Assembly (NCBI GenBank): GCA_002437575.1
Contig: DJQK01000095.1
Span: 6,522-14,987 of the forward strand
Reading direction: 5' to 3'
Source: Clostridiales bacterium UBA6388
GTDB lineage: Bacteria; Bacillota; Clostridia; Oscillospirales; Oscillospiraceae
Length of the DNA stretch: 8,466 bases
The notes under the pieces are model-generated. The model was not told the DNA's origin. It searched no databases and saw nothing but the letters and a program-made list of their open reading frames with translations. The position numbers and the translations under genes are program-made. Shown here piece after piece: positions 1 through 5,824 of the stretch. Positions within the stretch are counted from its first letter, which is position 1. Every line of letters starts with the position of its first letter.

Positions 1-1123
1 GAAAATGCGGGTTGATCTGCGCCTGAAGCGCCTTGAGCTCGGTTTTGCGGAGGTTCACCTCTTCGGCGCGGACCGTCGCCATAAGCTGCTGGATCTTCCG
101 CACCAGATGAGCAAACGAGGAAGACAGGTCCTGCACCTCGCGCACGCCGGAGACCGGCTCATAGACAAAGTTGTCCGCGTTTTTTTCGAACGCCTCCATT
201 GCCGAGATCAGGTCGTGGATGGGTCTTGACAGCACTCTTGAAAACAGCACGCTCACCGCCAGCGTCGCTGCGATGATGGCCAGCGCCGCCAGCGCCAGCA
301 TTCTGGCGATCTCGCGCAGACTGTCGGTGATGATGTCCTGCACGAAGCTGACGCCCACCACGCGCCAGTTTCCGTTCGTGAGCGTCTGCACGGTGTAGAT
401 CATTGTGCCGATGACGTGACTGCCGTCGTCGAGCGTGGAGATGAGCGCGGTGTTTTCGCTCTTAAGATCGGCATAGATGAGCTGCTGCTGCGGATGGTAG
501 ACGATGTTACCGTCCATATCCTCCAGAAAGCAGTAGCCGCGCTGGCCGATGCCGATGCCGTTGATGTAAGAGGAAATGTTGCCGCAGCTGATATCCACCG
601 CGACCCACTTTTCCCATTTTCCCGCATCGACGGGCCGGATGATCGTGACCACCCACGGATAGTACCCCTCAAAAAGGGACATGACGTGCGGTGCGGAGAT
701 ATAGCCGTCCTTATAAAGCTCCAGCTTTGTGCGGTCGAACGATAAATTTTCCAGAATAACGGGCCGCACCTCGTGGTCCAGACTGTAGCAGTTCATGAGG
801 TGTCCCATCTCGTCGTAGATCGTCACGGCCACGACGTCGGTCCGGATCTCCAGAAACGTCTCAAAAAAATCTTCCCGATCCTCCGACGGCGCAATGAGCT
901 CGCCTGCGAGAATTTCCATGACGTTGTTCATATCGTCCAGATAGCTGTCGACCGTGCCCGTCACCTGCGAGATGGTCCGCCGGCCGTCGGTCTGCGCGTT
1001 TCGGATGAGCGAGCTCTGATATGTCTGCAAGAAGAACGCGATCGCGCACCCGAGGATCCCGACCACGATCGCCGTCAGCGACAAAATCATGATCTGGTTC
1101 ATGCTGAGGGTCCTTTTTTTCAT
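1..1123 (-). CDS. YesM-type sensor histidine kinase (partial, C-terminus beyond window)
   Basis: Membrane sensor kinase of a two-component system; 374 residues are visible. Order of parts: a short cytoplasmic start, a first membrane segment (about 11-32), a large extracytoplasmic region (about 35-265) with the look of a double-Cache sensor (it contains 'GQRGYCFLEDMDGNIVYHP'), a second membrane segment (about 275-295), a HAMP linker (about 296-350, 'SRPIHDLISAMEAF'), then the His_kinase family signature 'LKALQAQINPHF'. His373 is the expected phospho-acceptor of the LytS/YesM class; the window ends one residue later, so the ATPase domain is not seen. The start at 1121-1123 is chosen because it overlaps the regulator stop as ATGA and has AGGGAG seven bases upstream. 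It probably phosphorylates the AraC-type regulator encoded just upstream. The ligand is unknown; relatives often sense sugars or peptides, and no transporter gene is visible here to point to one. Confidence 0.93.
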   Translation of the reverse strand, partial: MKKRTLSMNQIMILSLTAIVVGILGCAIAFFLQTYQSSLIRNAQTDGRRTISQVTGTVDSYLDDMNNVMEILAGELIAPSEDREDFFETFLEIRTDVVAVTIYDEMGHLMNCYSLDHEVRPVILENLSFDRTKLELYKDGYISAPHVMSLFEGYYPWVVTIIRPVDAGKWEKWVAVDISCGNISSYINGIGIGQRGYCFLEDMDGNIVYHPQQQLIYADLKSENTALISTLDDGSHVIGTMIYTVQTLTNGNWRVVGVSFVQDIITDSLREIARMLALAALAIIAATLAVSVLFSRVLSRPIHDLISAMEAFEKNADNFVYEPVSGVREVQDLSSSFAHLVRKIQQLMATVRAEEVNLRKTELKALQAQINPHF

Positions 1124-2349
1124 ACGCGTGCTCCCTTCCGCTCACGCTCCTGCCGCATTTTGGCCGGGGACACGCCGTAGAACTTTTTGAAGCAGTAGCC
1201 GAAGTAGCTCTGGTCGGGATAGCCGCAGCGCCGTGCGATCTCGGCAATGCGGCTGTCGCTGCTCTCAAGAAGATTCGCCGCCACGCTCATGCGCTTGTGA
1301 ATGAGAAGGTTGATGAATGTGTCGCCCGCGCTTTTTTTGATATTGGGGCCGAGATAGCTCGCGCTCACATGAAGCCTATCGCTCACCGTCTGAAGCGTCA
1401 GCGTTTCGTCCATATACTCCTTTTCGATGATCTGCAAAACCCGGCCGCAGAGCTGGTCCATGCCGCCCATTGCGTCAGCCGAGCAGATGCCGCGCTCCTT
1501 TTCCGCGATGCGAAGGGCCTCCATCGCCTCTTTATATGCCTCGTGCAGGTCGTCTGCCGGTGCGTGCTCCTTGCTGATGCCGGCGTTCACCGTAAGAGAC
1601 AGCGTCCTGTCAAGCGCCCGCCGCAGCTCGTCAATGGCCGCGTGCAGCTGCAAAAAGCCGGTTTCCGAGGCCAGAAGCAGCACAATGCGCCCGCCGGAGC
1701 AGAACCCGCGGCAGGAAAACTGCCGGGACAAAAACTGCTCTGCCGCGCCCAATGCCCGCTGGCAGCCCTGCGCGTCGGTGTCGACGGAAAGCGCCGTCAC
1801 CACGAGGCTCCTTGCTTTTTCCGGCTCTACCCCCATACGTCCGAGCGCCGCGAGATTCTGCGCCTCGCCCGCATAAAAATAGCAGTCCAGAAGCATCGCC
1901 GCCGCGACGGCCTGATGGTTGGAGCTGTCCTGCCGCGCCATCGAAAACTCCGTCTGCTTACGTTTGATCTTCCGGTGGATCTCGATCAGCTCCTGCGTCA
2001 GCTGCGCCATCGAAATGGGCTTCAGGAGATACGCGATGACCTCGCAGGCGATGCCCTGCTGGGCGTATTCAAACTCGTCGTAGCCGCTTAAAAACGCGAC
2101 CTGAATGAGCGGCTGCACGCTTTTCACCTGCGCGGCCAACGCCGTGCCGGAGATAAAGGGCATATGGATATCCGTCAAAAGAAAGTCCGGCTGCAATTCC
2201 TCCACCAGCTGCAAGGCATCCAGGCCGTTGCTGGCTCTGCCGACAAGCCGAAAGCCGATGCCTTCCCAATCGATCAGCTGGCACACCGCACCGAGCAGCT
2301 CCTGCTCATCGTCCGCGACAACCACGCTCAGAAGATTCTCCTTGTCCAT
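1120..2349 (-). CDS. YesN-type response regulator, REC plus AraC-family DNA-binding domain
   Basis: Cytoplasmic transcription regulator, 409 residues, partner of the downstream kinase. The N-terminal receiver domain (about 7-122) has the acidic pair Asp13/Asp14 ('VVVADDEQ'), phospho-acceptor Asp60 ('LLTDIHMP'), Ser88 ('FLSGYDEF') and Lys110 ('YLLKPIS'). A middle linker region (about 130-295) is typical of this family. The C-terminal AraC/XylS domain (about 300-405) carries two helix-turn-helix units ('LTLQTVSDRLHVSASYLG' and 'IAEIARRCGYPDQSYF'), ending in the usual 'FKKFYGVSPAKMR'. An in-frame ATG lies 63 bases further upstream, but the start at 2347-2349 is preferred because GGAGGAGG sits eight bases before it and the receiver fold begins directly after. 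The gene is first in the operon; its stop overlaps the kinase start (ATGA), which suggests translational coupling. Target genes cannot be read from this window. Confidence 0.95.
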   Translation of the reverse strand: MDKENLLSVVVADDEQELLGAVCQLIDWEGIGFRLVGRASNGLDALQLVEELQPDFLLTDIHMPFISGTALAAQVKSVQPLIQVAFLSGYDEFEYAQQGIACEVIAYLLKPISMAQLTQELIEIHRKIKRKQTEFSMARQDSSNHQAVAAAMLLDCYFYAGEAQNLAALGRMGVEPEKARSLVVTALSVDTDAQGCQRALGAAEQFLSRQFSCRGFCSGGRIVLLLASETGFLQLHAAIDELRRALDRTLSLTVNAGISKEHAPADDLHEAYKEAMEALRIAEKERGICSADAMGGMDQLCGRVLQIIEKEYMDETLTLQTVSDRLHVSASYLGPNIKKSAGDTFINLLIHKRMSVAANLLESSDSRIAEIARRCGYPDQSYFGYCFKKFYGVSPAKMRQERERKGARV

Positions 2350-2383
2350 CCGGCTGTCCTCCTCCAAAAAAGTGCTTTTTCCT

Positions 2384-2412
2384 ATCATATCATATAGCTT
2401 CCGGTTTTTCAC
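2384..2412 (-). promoter_or_regulatory. Probable sigma-A promoter of the regulator-kinase operon
   Basis: On the minus strand GTGAAA (2407-2412, 4 of 6 to TTGACA) is 17 bases from TATGAT (2384-2389, 5 of 6 to TATAAT). It lies 34 bases upstream of the regulator start codon, leaving room for the leader with GGAGGAGG. The -35 box is weak, as often seen for promoters needing an activator. Confidence 0.5.
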
Positions 2413-2643
2413 GCTTTTTTATCCCGCCTTTTCCATTTTGCGCCGTTTATTATTAAGGCAGCCCCGCACCATTCGGCAAGCGGATCCGGCGGAAGATTTT
2501 TCGTCCAGGCAAGGTTTGGAAAGCGCAGGAATACTGTATGTATTTCAGACGTTCCAAACCGGAGAATTGGCGGAAAAGATCTGTCGAAGCAGGAAGACGC
2601 AATTGTGCGGTGCTGCCTTCAGTGCGAAAGAAGCTGCGGTATT
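2413..2643. other. Stretch without a recognisable gene downstream of the integrase remnant
   Basis: No convincing coding region. A minus-strand reading frame (2453-2794) is open here but overlaps the integrase fragment in a different frame, lacks a ribosome binding site and shows no family resemblance to me. It may be decayed integrase or element DNA. The composition is more AT-rich than the housekeeping genes. Confidence 0.4.
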
Positions 2644-3069
2644 TTACCTCACAGAGAATCTTTTCACGGGGCAATTCATGGACCACATCGGCCTCTTTCT
2701 GATCGTCCTTTGCCTTTCTGCAGTAGCCGAGCTGCGCCGTGCTTCCCTGATAGAAGGATACGATATGCTTATATAGCCCTGCCCGGCACACCAATTCAGG
2801 AATGTGCGGAATACCCGCAGATAACTGCTGATGGAGTTGTGAGCCAGCCCGCTCTTTCGCATCGATACAATCATTCTGTCAAGGTCTGTCTGCTTCAGCA
2901 CATCGAACGTCAGACTTGTATCCAGATGCTTTCCGATCGGCCGGAAATATGCGTAGTAGGTTTTCACAGTTTTGTCCGATACGCCCTTTGCCATTTGGCT
3001 GACCGCGAAATCTTCAAATGCCCCTTTTATGGACAATCCCGCACCTGCCTGCTTCATCGTAATTTTCAT
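2644..3069 (-). pseudogene. Tyrosine recombinase (integrase) remnant, core-binding domain only
   Basis: The 141-residue product resembles the N-terminal SAM-like DNA-binding half of phage/ICE integrases. It has the 'GVSDKTVKTYYAYFRPIGKHL' type of motif (about 29-49) and 'SGLAHNSISSYLRVFRTFLNWC', both typical of that fold. A full integrase has about 300-400 residues and a catalytic domain with the R-K-H-R-H-Y residues; none of this is seen in any of the three minus-strand frames as far as 2440. After 'CAGQGYISI' the sequence loses clear similarity and ends at a stop. No good ribosome binding site precedes the ATG at 3069 or the next ATG at 3057, and a hairpin with a T-run sits right before it. 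It lies downstream of the tRNA-Val 3' end, the usual place for an integrase of a tRNA-integrated element. I read it as a broken leftover. A small standalone DNA-binding protein (excisionase-like competitor) is possible but less likely. Confidence 0.65.
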
Positions 3070-3075
3070 AAAAAA

Positions 3076-3124
3076 TCAGACCGCCTGCCTTCTTCAAAAA
3101 TCGCAAAGAACGCAAGCGGTCTGA
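3076..3124. terminator. Inverted repeat with T-runs on both sides, possible bidirectional terminator
   Basis: Arms TCAGACCGCCTGC (3076-3088) and GCAAGCGGTCTGA (3112-3124) pair at 12 of 13 positions around a 23-base loop. On the plus strand it is followed by CTTTTTT, on the minus strand by TTTTTT. The long loop makes it a weaker terminator than the hairpin at the tRNA. On the minus strand it ends directly before the integrase-remnant start codon, which would work against expression of that gene. Confidence 0.5.
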
Positions 3125-3145
3125 CTTTTTTCAGGAAATAAGGAA

Positions 3146-3178
3146 AATCCCTTGAAAACACAGCGTTTTCAAGGGATT
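3146..3178. repeat. Perfect 14-bp hairpin between the integrase remnant and the tRNA-end repeat
   Basis: AATCCCTTGAAAAC (3146-3159) and GTTTTCAAGGGATT (3165-3178) are exact inverted copies around a 5-base loop. There is no T-run of terminator type next to it. Its right arm touches and overlaps by two bases the duplicated tRNA-Val end at 3177, so it could be part of an element boundary or recombinase-binding arm. Function unknown. Confidence 0.75.
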
Positions 3179-3198
3179 GGTGGAGACTAATGGACTCG
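3177..3198 (-). repeat. Second copy of the tRNA-Val 3' end (attachment-site-like direct repeat)
   Basis: These 22 bases are identical to 3324-3345, which is the last part of tRNA-Val: T-loop end, 3' T-stem, acceptor 3' strand, discriminator and CCA. The two copies are 147 bp apart in the same orientation. Integrases that target tRNA genes leave exactly this kind of partial 3'-end duplication, so this is a probable att core from a past insertion. The identity is seen directly; the att role is inferred from the tRNA context and the nearby integrase fragment. Confidence 0.7.
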
Positions 3199-3277
3199 CT
3201 TTTCTGCGGAAAAGCCACGGCGGTTGCGGTATGCCACTGGCATACCGCCAAGAGCCGCCTTTCGAGTCCATTTGTCT
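3184..3277. repeat. 94-bp imperfect palindrome whose ends are inverted copies of the tRNA-Val 3' end
   Basis: The outer arms (3184-3198 and 3263-3277) match at 14 of 15 positions and both carry the tRNA-Val 3'-end sequence, in opposite directions. The centre is a perfect 11-bp inverted repeat, GCGGTATGCCA (3226-3236) with TGGCATACCGC (3238-3248). Between them the arms pair partially, and the left arm has its own hairpin CTTTTC-TGCG-GAAAAG (3199-3214). No protein-coding content is evident. It resembles a miniature, non-autonomous palindromic element or a REP-like unit. Confidence 0.7.
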
Positions 3278-3290
3278 GAAAACCATGCCA

Positions 3291-3325
3291 AAAGAAATGA
3301 CCACCCGATGGGTGGTCATTTCTTT
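3291..3325 (-). terminator. Intrinsic terminator of tRNA-Val
   Basis: AAAGAAATGACCACCC and GGGTGGTCATTTCTTT form a perfect 16-bp stem around a 3-base loop. On the minus strand the stem starts at the last A of the encoded CCA and ends in TTTCTTTTGG. Position and T-rich end fit a rho-independent terminator for the tRNA transcript. Because the arms are symmetrical it could also form on the other strand. Confidence 0.75.
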
Positions 3326-3345
3326 GGTGGAGACTAATGGACTCG
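3324..3345 (-). repeat. tRNA-Val 3' end, genuine copy of the 22-bp direct repeat
   Basis: Partner of 3177-3198. It lies inside the intact tRNA-Val gene (3' T-arm through CCA), plus one base downstream. If the pair are att sites, this is the copy that keeps the tRNA functional. Confidence 0.7.
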
Positions 3346-3401
3346 AACCATCGACCTCCTGCGTGTGAAGCAGGCGCTCTAACCAGCTGAGCTAAGCCTC
3401 C
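3325..3401 (-). tRNA. tRNA-Val, anticodon CAC, with encoded CCA
   Basis: A complete cloverleaf can be drawn on the minus strand. Acceptor GGAGGCT pairs with AGTCTCC (one G-U), D-stem GCTC/GAGC, anticodon stem CCTGC/GCAGG with loop TTCACAC (anticodon CAC at 3365-3367, reads GUG), variable loop AGGTC, T-stem GATGG/CCATT with TTCGAGT loop, discriminator A, then CCA at 3325-3327. It is transcribed alone, from its own promoter to its own terminator. Its 3' end is duplicated at 3177-3198, suggesting use as an integration target. Confidence 0.96.
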
Positions 3402-3411
3402 GTTCTGAAGT

Positions 3412-3441
3412 ATTATAGCAGAAGCAGGCAGCAAAAGTCAA
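3412..3441 (-). promoter_or_regulatory. Promoter of tRNA-Val
   Basis: TTGACT (3436-3441) and perfect TATAAT (3412-3417) are separated by 18 bases on the minus strand. The -10 box ends 11 bases before the tRNA 5' end, giving a very short leader. This is a strong housekeeping-type promoter. Confidence 0.85.
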
Positions 3442-3508
3442 GCGTAACTTTTTTCCACGCGCCATATCGGGCAATTTTCCGCTCTGCGCAAAAACAGCCG
3501 ATTTTTGC

Positions 3509-3537
3509 TTGACGGACAGCGAAAAAAGCCGTATACT
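3509..3537 (+). promoter_or_regulatory. Promoter of the riboswitch-antiporter transcript
   Basis: TTGACG (3509-3514) and TATACT (3532-3537) with a 17-base spacer, 5 of 6 matches in each box. The predicted start of transcription is near 3544, just before the conserved 5' strand of the riboswitch, as expected for a leader RNA. Confidence 0.85.
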
Positions 3538-3546
3538 CTTTCTTGC

Positions 3547-3631
3547 TGAAAGGGAGTAGTTACAATCGTATGGCCAACAATCGCCCGGTTCGCCGGTGGC
3601 CCTGCGCCTGGAAACAGGAACGAGACTTTTT
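3547..3631 (+). ncRNA. yybP-ykoY family (Mn2+-sensing) riboswitch aptamer
   Basis: This leader RNA shows the conserved parts of the yybP-ykoY family as I know it: a 5' strand AAAGGGAGTAG (3549-3559), and a 3' strand ACGAGACTTTTT whose CTTTT pairs with AAAG to close P1. Between them are two legs: GGCC (3572-3575) with GGCC (3598-3601) topped by CCGG-TTCG-CCGG (3585-3596), and CCTG-GAAA-CAGG (3607-3618). Members bind Mn2+ between the two conserved internal loops and stabilise P1. It sits between a strong promoter and a cation antiporter gene, which fits the family's known regulon of metal exporters. The expression platform is the terminator at 3622-3662. Confidence 0.85.
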
Positions 3632-3662
3632 GCACGCCGCGTGCAGAAGGTCTTCTTTTTTT
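3622..3662 (+). terminator. Riboswitch-controlled intrinsic terminator
   Basis: The 15-base arms GAGACTTTTTGCACG (3622-3636) and CGTGCAGAAGGTCTT (3640-3654) pair fully, allowing G-U pairs, around a 3-base loop, followed by C and seven Ts. The 5' arm contains the 3' strand of aptamer helix P1, so P1 and the terminator cannot form together. Stabilising P1 with metal should therefore allow read-through: an ON switch. Confidence 0.85.
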
Positions 3663-3697
3663 ACATCTTGTGCGCAGAATTATGGGAGGAATGCAAT

Positions 3698-4681
3698 ATG
3701 CCCGCTTCACAATCTCTTATTTTGACCGTCGCCCTGTTTGCCCTCGGCGTTTTGCTGATCGTCAAGGGCGGCGACTGGTTCGTTGACGCCGCGACGTGGA
3801 TGGCGGCGGCTTCGGGTCTGCCGCAGTTTCTGATCGGCGCAACGGTCGTCTCCATGGCGACGACTCTTCCTGAGGTCATCGTCTCGACGATGGCCGCCGC
3901 AGGGGGCAGCACCGACATGGCCATCGGCAACGCCATCGGCTCCGTGACGGCCAACACGGGCCTCATCATGGCCATCTCGCTCGTTTTCATGCCCATTGCT
4001 ATCCGGCAGAGCCAGTTTGCCGTGAAGGGTCTTCTGATGGTCCTGAGCACGCTTGTTTTGTGGCTTTTGTGCCGTGACGGCGTTCTGCGCCTTTCCGAGA
4101 GCCTTCTTGTGCTGGCGCTGTTTGCTCTGTTCCTTGCCGAAAATATCCGCAGCGCAAAACAGCTTTCTGCCGAAGAGCCCGCTGAGGCGTCTGCTGCTGT
4201 CGACAAAAGCAGAAAAGCGCTTTTCAAAAACCTCGCTCTGTTCATCCTCGGCGCGGTGTGTCTTGTCGTGGGTTCGAATCTTCTGGTCGACAACGGCACG
4301 ATCCTGGCCCAGCTTCTCGGCGTCTCCGAGCGCGTCATTGCGGTCACGATGGTCGCCATCGGCACGTCTCTTCCCGAGCTCGTCACAGCCATCACCTCGA
4401 TCGTCAAAAAGCAGTCGTCGATGTCCGTGGGCAATATTTTAGGGGCAAACATCATCGATATCACGGTCATTCTGCCGCTCTGTGCGCTCATTTCCGGCGG
4501 CGATCTGGCCATTGCGGCGCAGTCCGTCCATCAGACGGTCTATCTGGATATGCCGGTCTGTGTGCTCGTAACCGCCATCGCCGTGATCCCGACGATCATC
4601 CGCAAGCGCTTTGCAAAATGGCAGGGCATCGTCCTGCTGGCGCTATACATCGCCTACGTGCTTGTCACCGTCAACATCTGA
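3698..4681 (+). CDS. CaCA-family cation antiporter (YrbG/NCX-like), predicted Mn2+/Ca2+ exporter
   Basis: Inner-membrane exchanger of 327 residues, normal for the family, with about ten hydrophobic segments in two homologous halves joined by a charged loop (about 152-178). The alpha-1 repeat has 'GATVVSMATTLPEVIVS' (47-63) and 'GNAIGSVTANTGLI'; alpha-2 has 'VAIGTSLPELVTAITS' and 'GNILGANIIDI'. Aligned by eye to the archaeal NCX, ion ligands Glu59, Asn86, Glu227 and Asp254 are present; the alpha-2 serine of the GSN motif is Ala250, and the alpha-1 Asn of that motif is Val83. The start at 3698 is chosen over an upstream in-frame ATG at 3596 because GGGAGGA lies just before it and the upstream start falls inside the riboswitch. 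Annotation tools would say Ca2+/Na+ antiporter. The Mn2+ riboswitch in front suggests Mn2+ is a physiological substrate. The last 39 bp overlap the 3' end of cca on the other strand. Confidence 0.93.
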   Translation: MPASQSLILTVALFALGVLLIVKGGDWFVDAATWMAAASGLPQFLIGATVVSMATTLPEVIVSTMAAAGGSTDMAIGNAIGSVTANTGLIMAISLVFMPIAIRQSQFAVKGLLMVLSTLVLWLLCRDGVLRLSESLLVLALFALFLAENIRSAKQLSAEEPAEASAAVDKSRKALFKNLALFILGAVCLVVGSNLLVDNGTILAQLLGVSERVIAVTMVAIGTSLPELVTAITSIVKKQSSMSVGNILGANIIDITVILPLCALISGGDLAIAAQSVHQTVYLDMPVCVLVTAIAVIPTIIRKRFAKWQGIVLLALYIAYVLVTVNI

Positions 4682-5794
4682 TTTTTCAAACATCCCCGCT
4701 GCCGCCAGACGCAAGAGTGTCTGGCGGTCGTTGTCTTCCGGGTGCAAAAGCACGTGCAAAAAAAGCGCGCGAAGCATTCTTCCGACATCTTTACCGCAAA
4801 GTTCTGAAAAATCGCGGCCCGTGACCGCAAGCGTTTTGAGGCTGACGCACTCGCCGCTGTCCAGGATCTCTTCCAGAAGCGCTTCCTGCCCGGAAAGCAT
4901 CGCGCAGACCCGCGCCGTGTCAAAGCCCTCGTCTGCAAGAAGCTGCTTGAGCGCCTGCCTCGTATAGCGTTCTTTGTAAGCCGCCGCGGCGGCGTTTGCC
5001 AGCCGGGTAAGCTTTGCCGGAAGCCGGAACTGCTCCAGCGGCAAACGCGGCAGCAGCACCTTTGCCATCGCCCATCGCGCCTCCAAGACCGCCGGAACGG
5101 TGTGCAGCGCCGCCAAGTCCCGCTCCCCTTCCGCGCCGCACGCAGAAAGAAGGCCGAGAGACAGCATCGTCCCAAAGACCTCGGGCCGATCGGACAGCAG
5201 CGTCTTTTCTGCCTCGCTCTGCACGCGCTCTCGGGAAAGCCGCCTGCAAAGCGCCGCGTTTCGCCCGATGGCCGCAAGGGTTTCTTCCTCGATGGCAAAG
5301 CCCAGCTGCGCGGAAAATCGAAGCGCCCGCAGCATCCGCAGCGCGTCCTCCTGAAAGCGTTTGTCCGGCTCGCCAACGCAGCGGATGATTTTTCGCTTCA
5401 GGTCGTCCCTGCCGCCAAAAAGGTCGGTGATTTCCCCCGCCTCGTCCATCGCCATCGCGTTGATCGTAAGATCCCGGCGGGCAAGGTCTTCTTCGAGCCT
5501 CGGCACAAACGAGACGCTCTCCGGATGCCGCCCATCGTGATATGCGCCGTCGCGGCGGAAGGTCGTGATCTCGGCCTGCGTATCGCCGATGATCACCGTG
5601 AGCGTGCCGTGTTGGATCCCGGTGGGGATGCAGTGCGGAAAAACGCGCATCGTCTGCTCAGGAAGCGCCGCGGTCGTGATGTCCCAGTCGTGAATTTCCC
5701 GGCCGAGAAGCAGATCTCGCACGCAGCCGCCGACAAAATACGCACCAAAGCCCGCGTCATTCAGTTTTCGTAGGATCGTATCCGGCCTGTTCAT
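4643..5794 (-). CDS. cca: CCA tRNA nucleotidyltransferase (class II)
   Basis: Adds or repairs the 3'-CCA of tRNAs in the cytoplasm, without a template, using CTP and ATP. The 383-residue product has the class II motifs in order: 'FVGGCVRDLLLG' and catalytic 'DWD' (Asp36, Asp38) in the polymerase head, the flexible-loop region 'YHDGRHPESVSF', the 'RRDLTINAMA' motif, 'DLFGGRDDL', then the 'EDALRMLRALRF' nucleotide-selecting motif. An alpha-helical body and tail follow, slightly short for the family. No HD domain is seen. The ATG at 5792-5794 is preferred; AAAGG lies 11 bases upstream, and the frame extends further only through unrelated intergenic sequence. The gene is convergent with the antiporter and overlaps it by 39 bp. 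The nearby tRNA-Val already encodes CCA, so there the enzyme would serve repair. A CC-adding-only variant cannot be excluded by eye. Confidence 0.95.
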   Translation of the reverse strand: MNRPDTILRKLNDAGFGAYFVGGCVRDLLLGREIHDWDITTAALPEQTMRVFPHCIPTGIQHGTLTVIIGDTQAEITTFRRDGAYHDGRHPESVSFVPRLEEDLARRDLTINAMAMDEAGEITDLFGGRDDLKRKIIRCVGEPDKRFQEDALRMLRALRFSAQLGFAIEEETLAAIGRNAALCRRLSRERVQSEAEKTLLSDRPEVFGTMLSLGLLSACGAEGERDLAALHTVPAVLEARWAMAKVLLPRLPLEQFRLPAKLTRLANAAAAAYKERYTRQALKQLLADEGFDTARVCAMLSGQEALLEEILDSGECVSLKTLAVTGRDFSELCGKDVGRMLRALFLHVLLHPEDNDRQTLLRLAAAGMFEKSDVDGDKHVGDV

Positions 5795-5824
5795 CCGCGC
5801 ACGCACCTTTCCGGTATTTTTCGC

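Noticed and set aside
861..1268. Minus-strand 135-codon reading frame over the kinase start
   Set aside because: It is an out-of-frame shadow of the regulator end and kinase start, both of which are well supported.
2105..2776. A 223-codon plus-strand reading frame
   Set aside because: Its first part is antisense to the clear response regulator; the rest has no family resemblance and no ribosome binding site.
2453..2794. A 113-codon minus-strand reading frame after the integrase remnant
   Set aside because: Tested as the integrase continuation after a frameshift, but it shows none of the catalytic-domain motifs; kept only as non-coding or decayed sequence.
3076..3325. CRISPR array
   Set aside because: The repeats are inverted or occur twice only; there is no regular repeat-spacer pattern and no cas gene.
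3177..3368. A 63-codon plus-strand reading frame across the palindrome and tRNA
   Set aside because: It runs through hairpins and antisense to the tRNA, has no ribosome binding site, and its open frame follows from the repeat structure.
3438..3710. A 90-codon minus-strand reading frame
   Set aside because: It is antisense to the promoter, riboswitch and leader of the antiporter and has no plausible start site.
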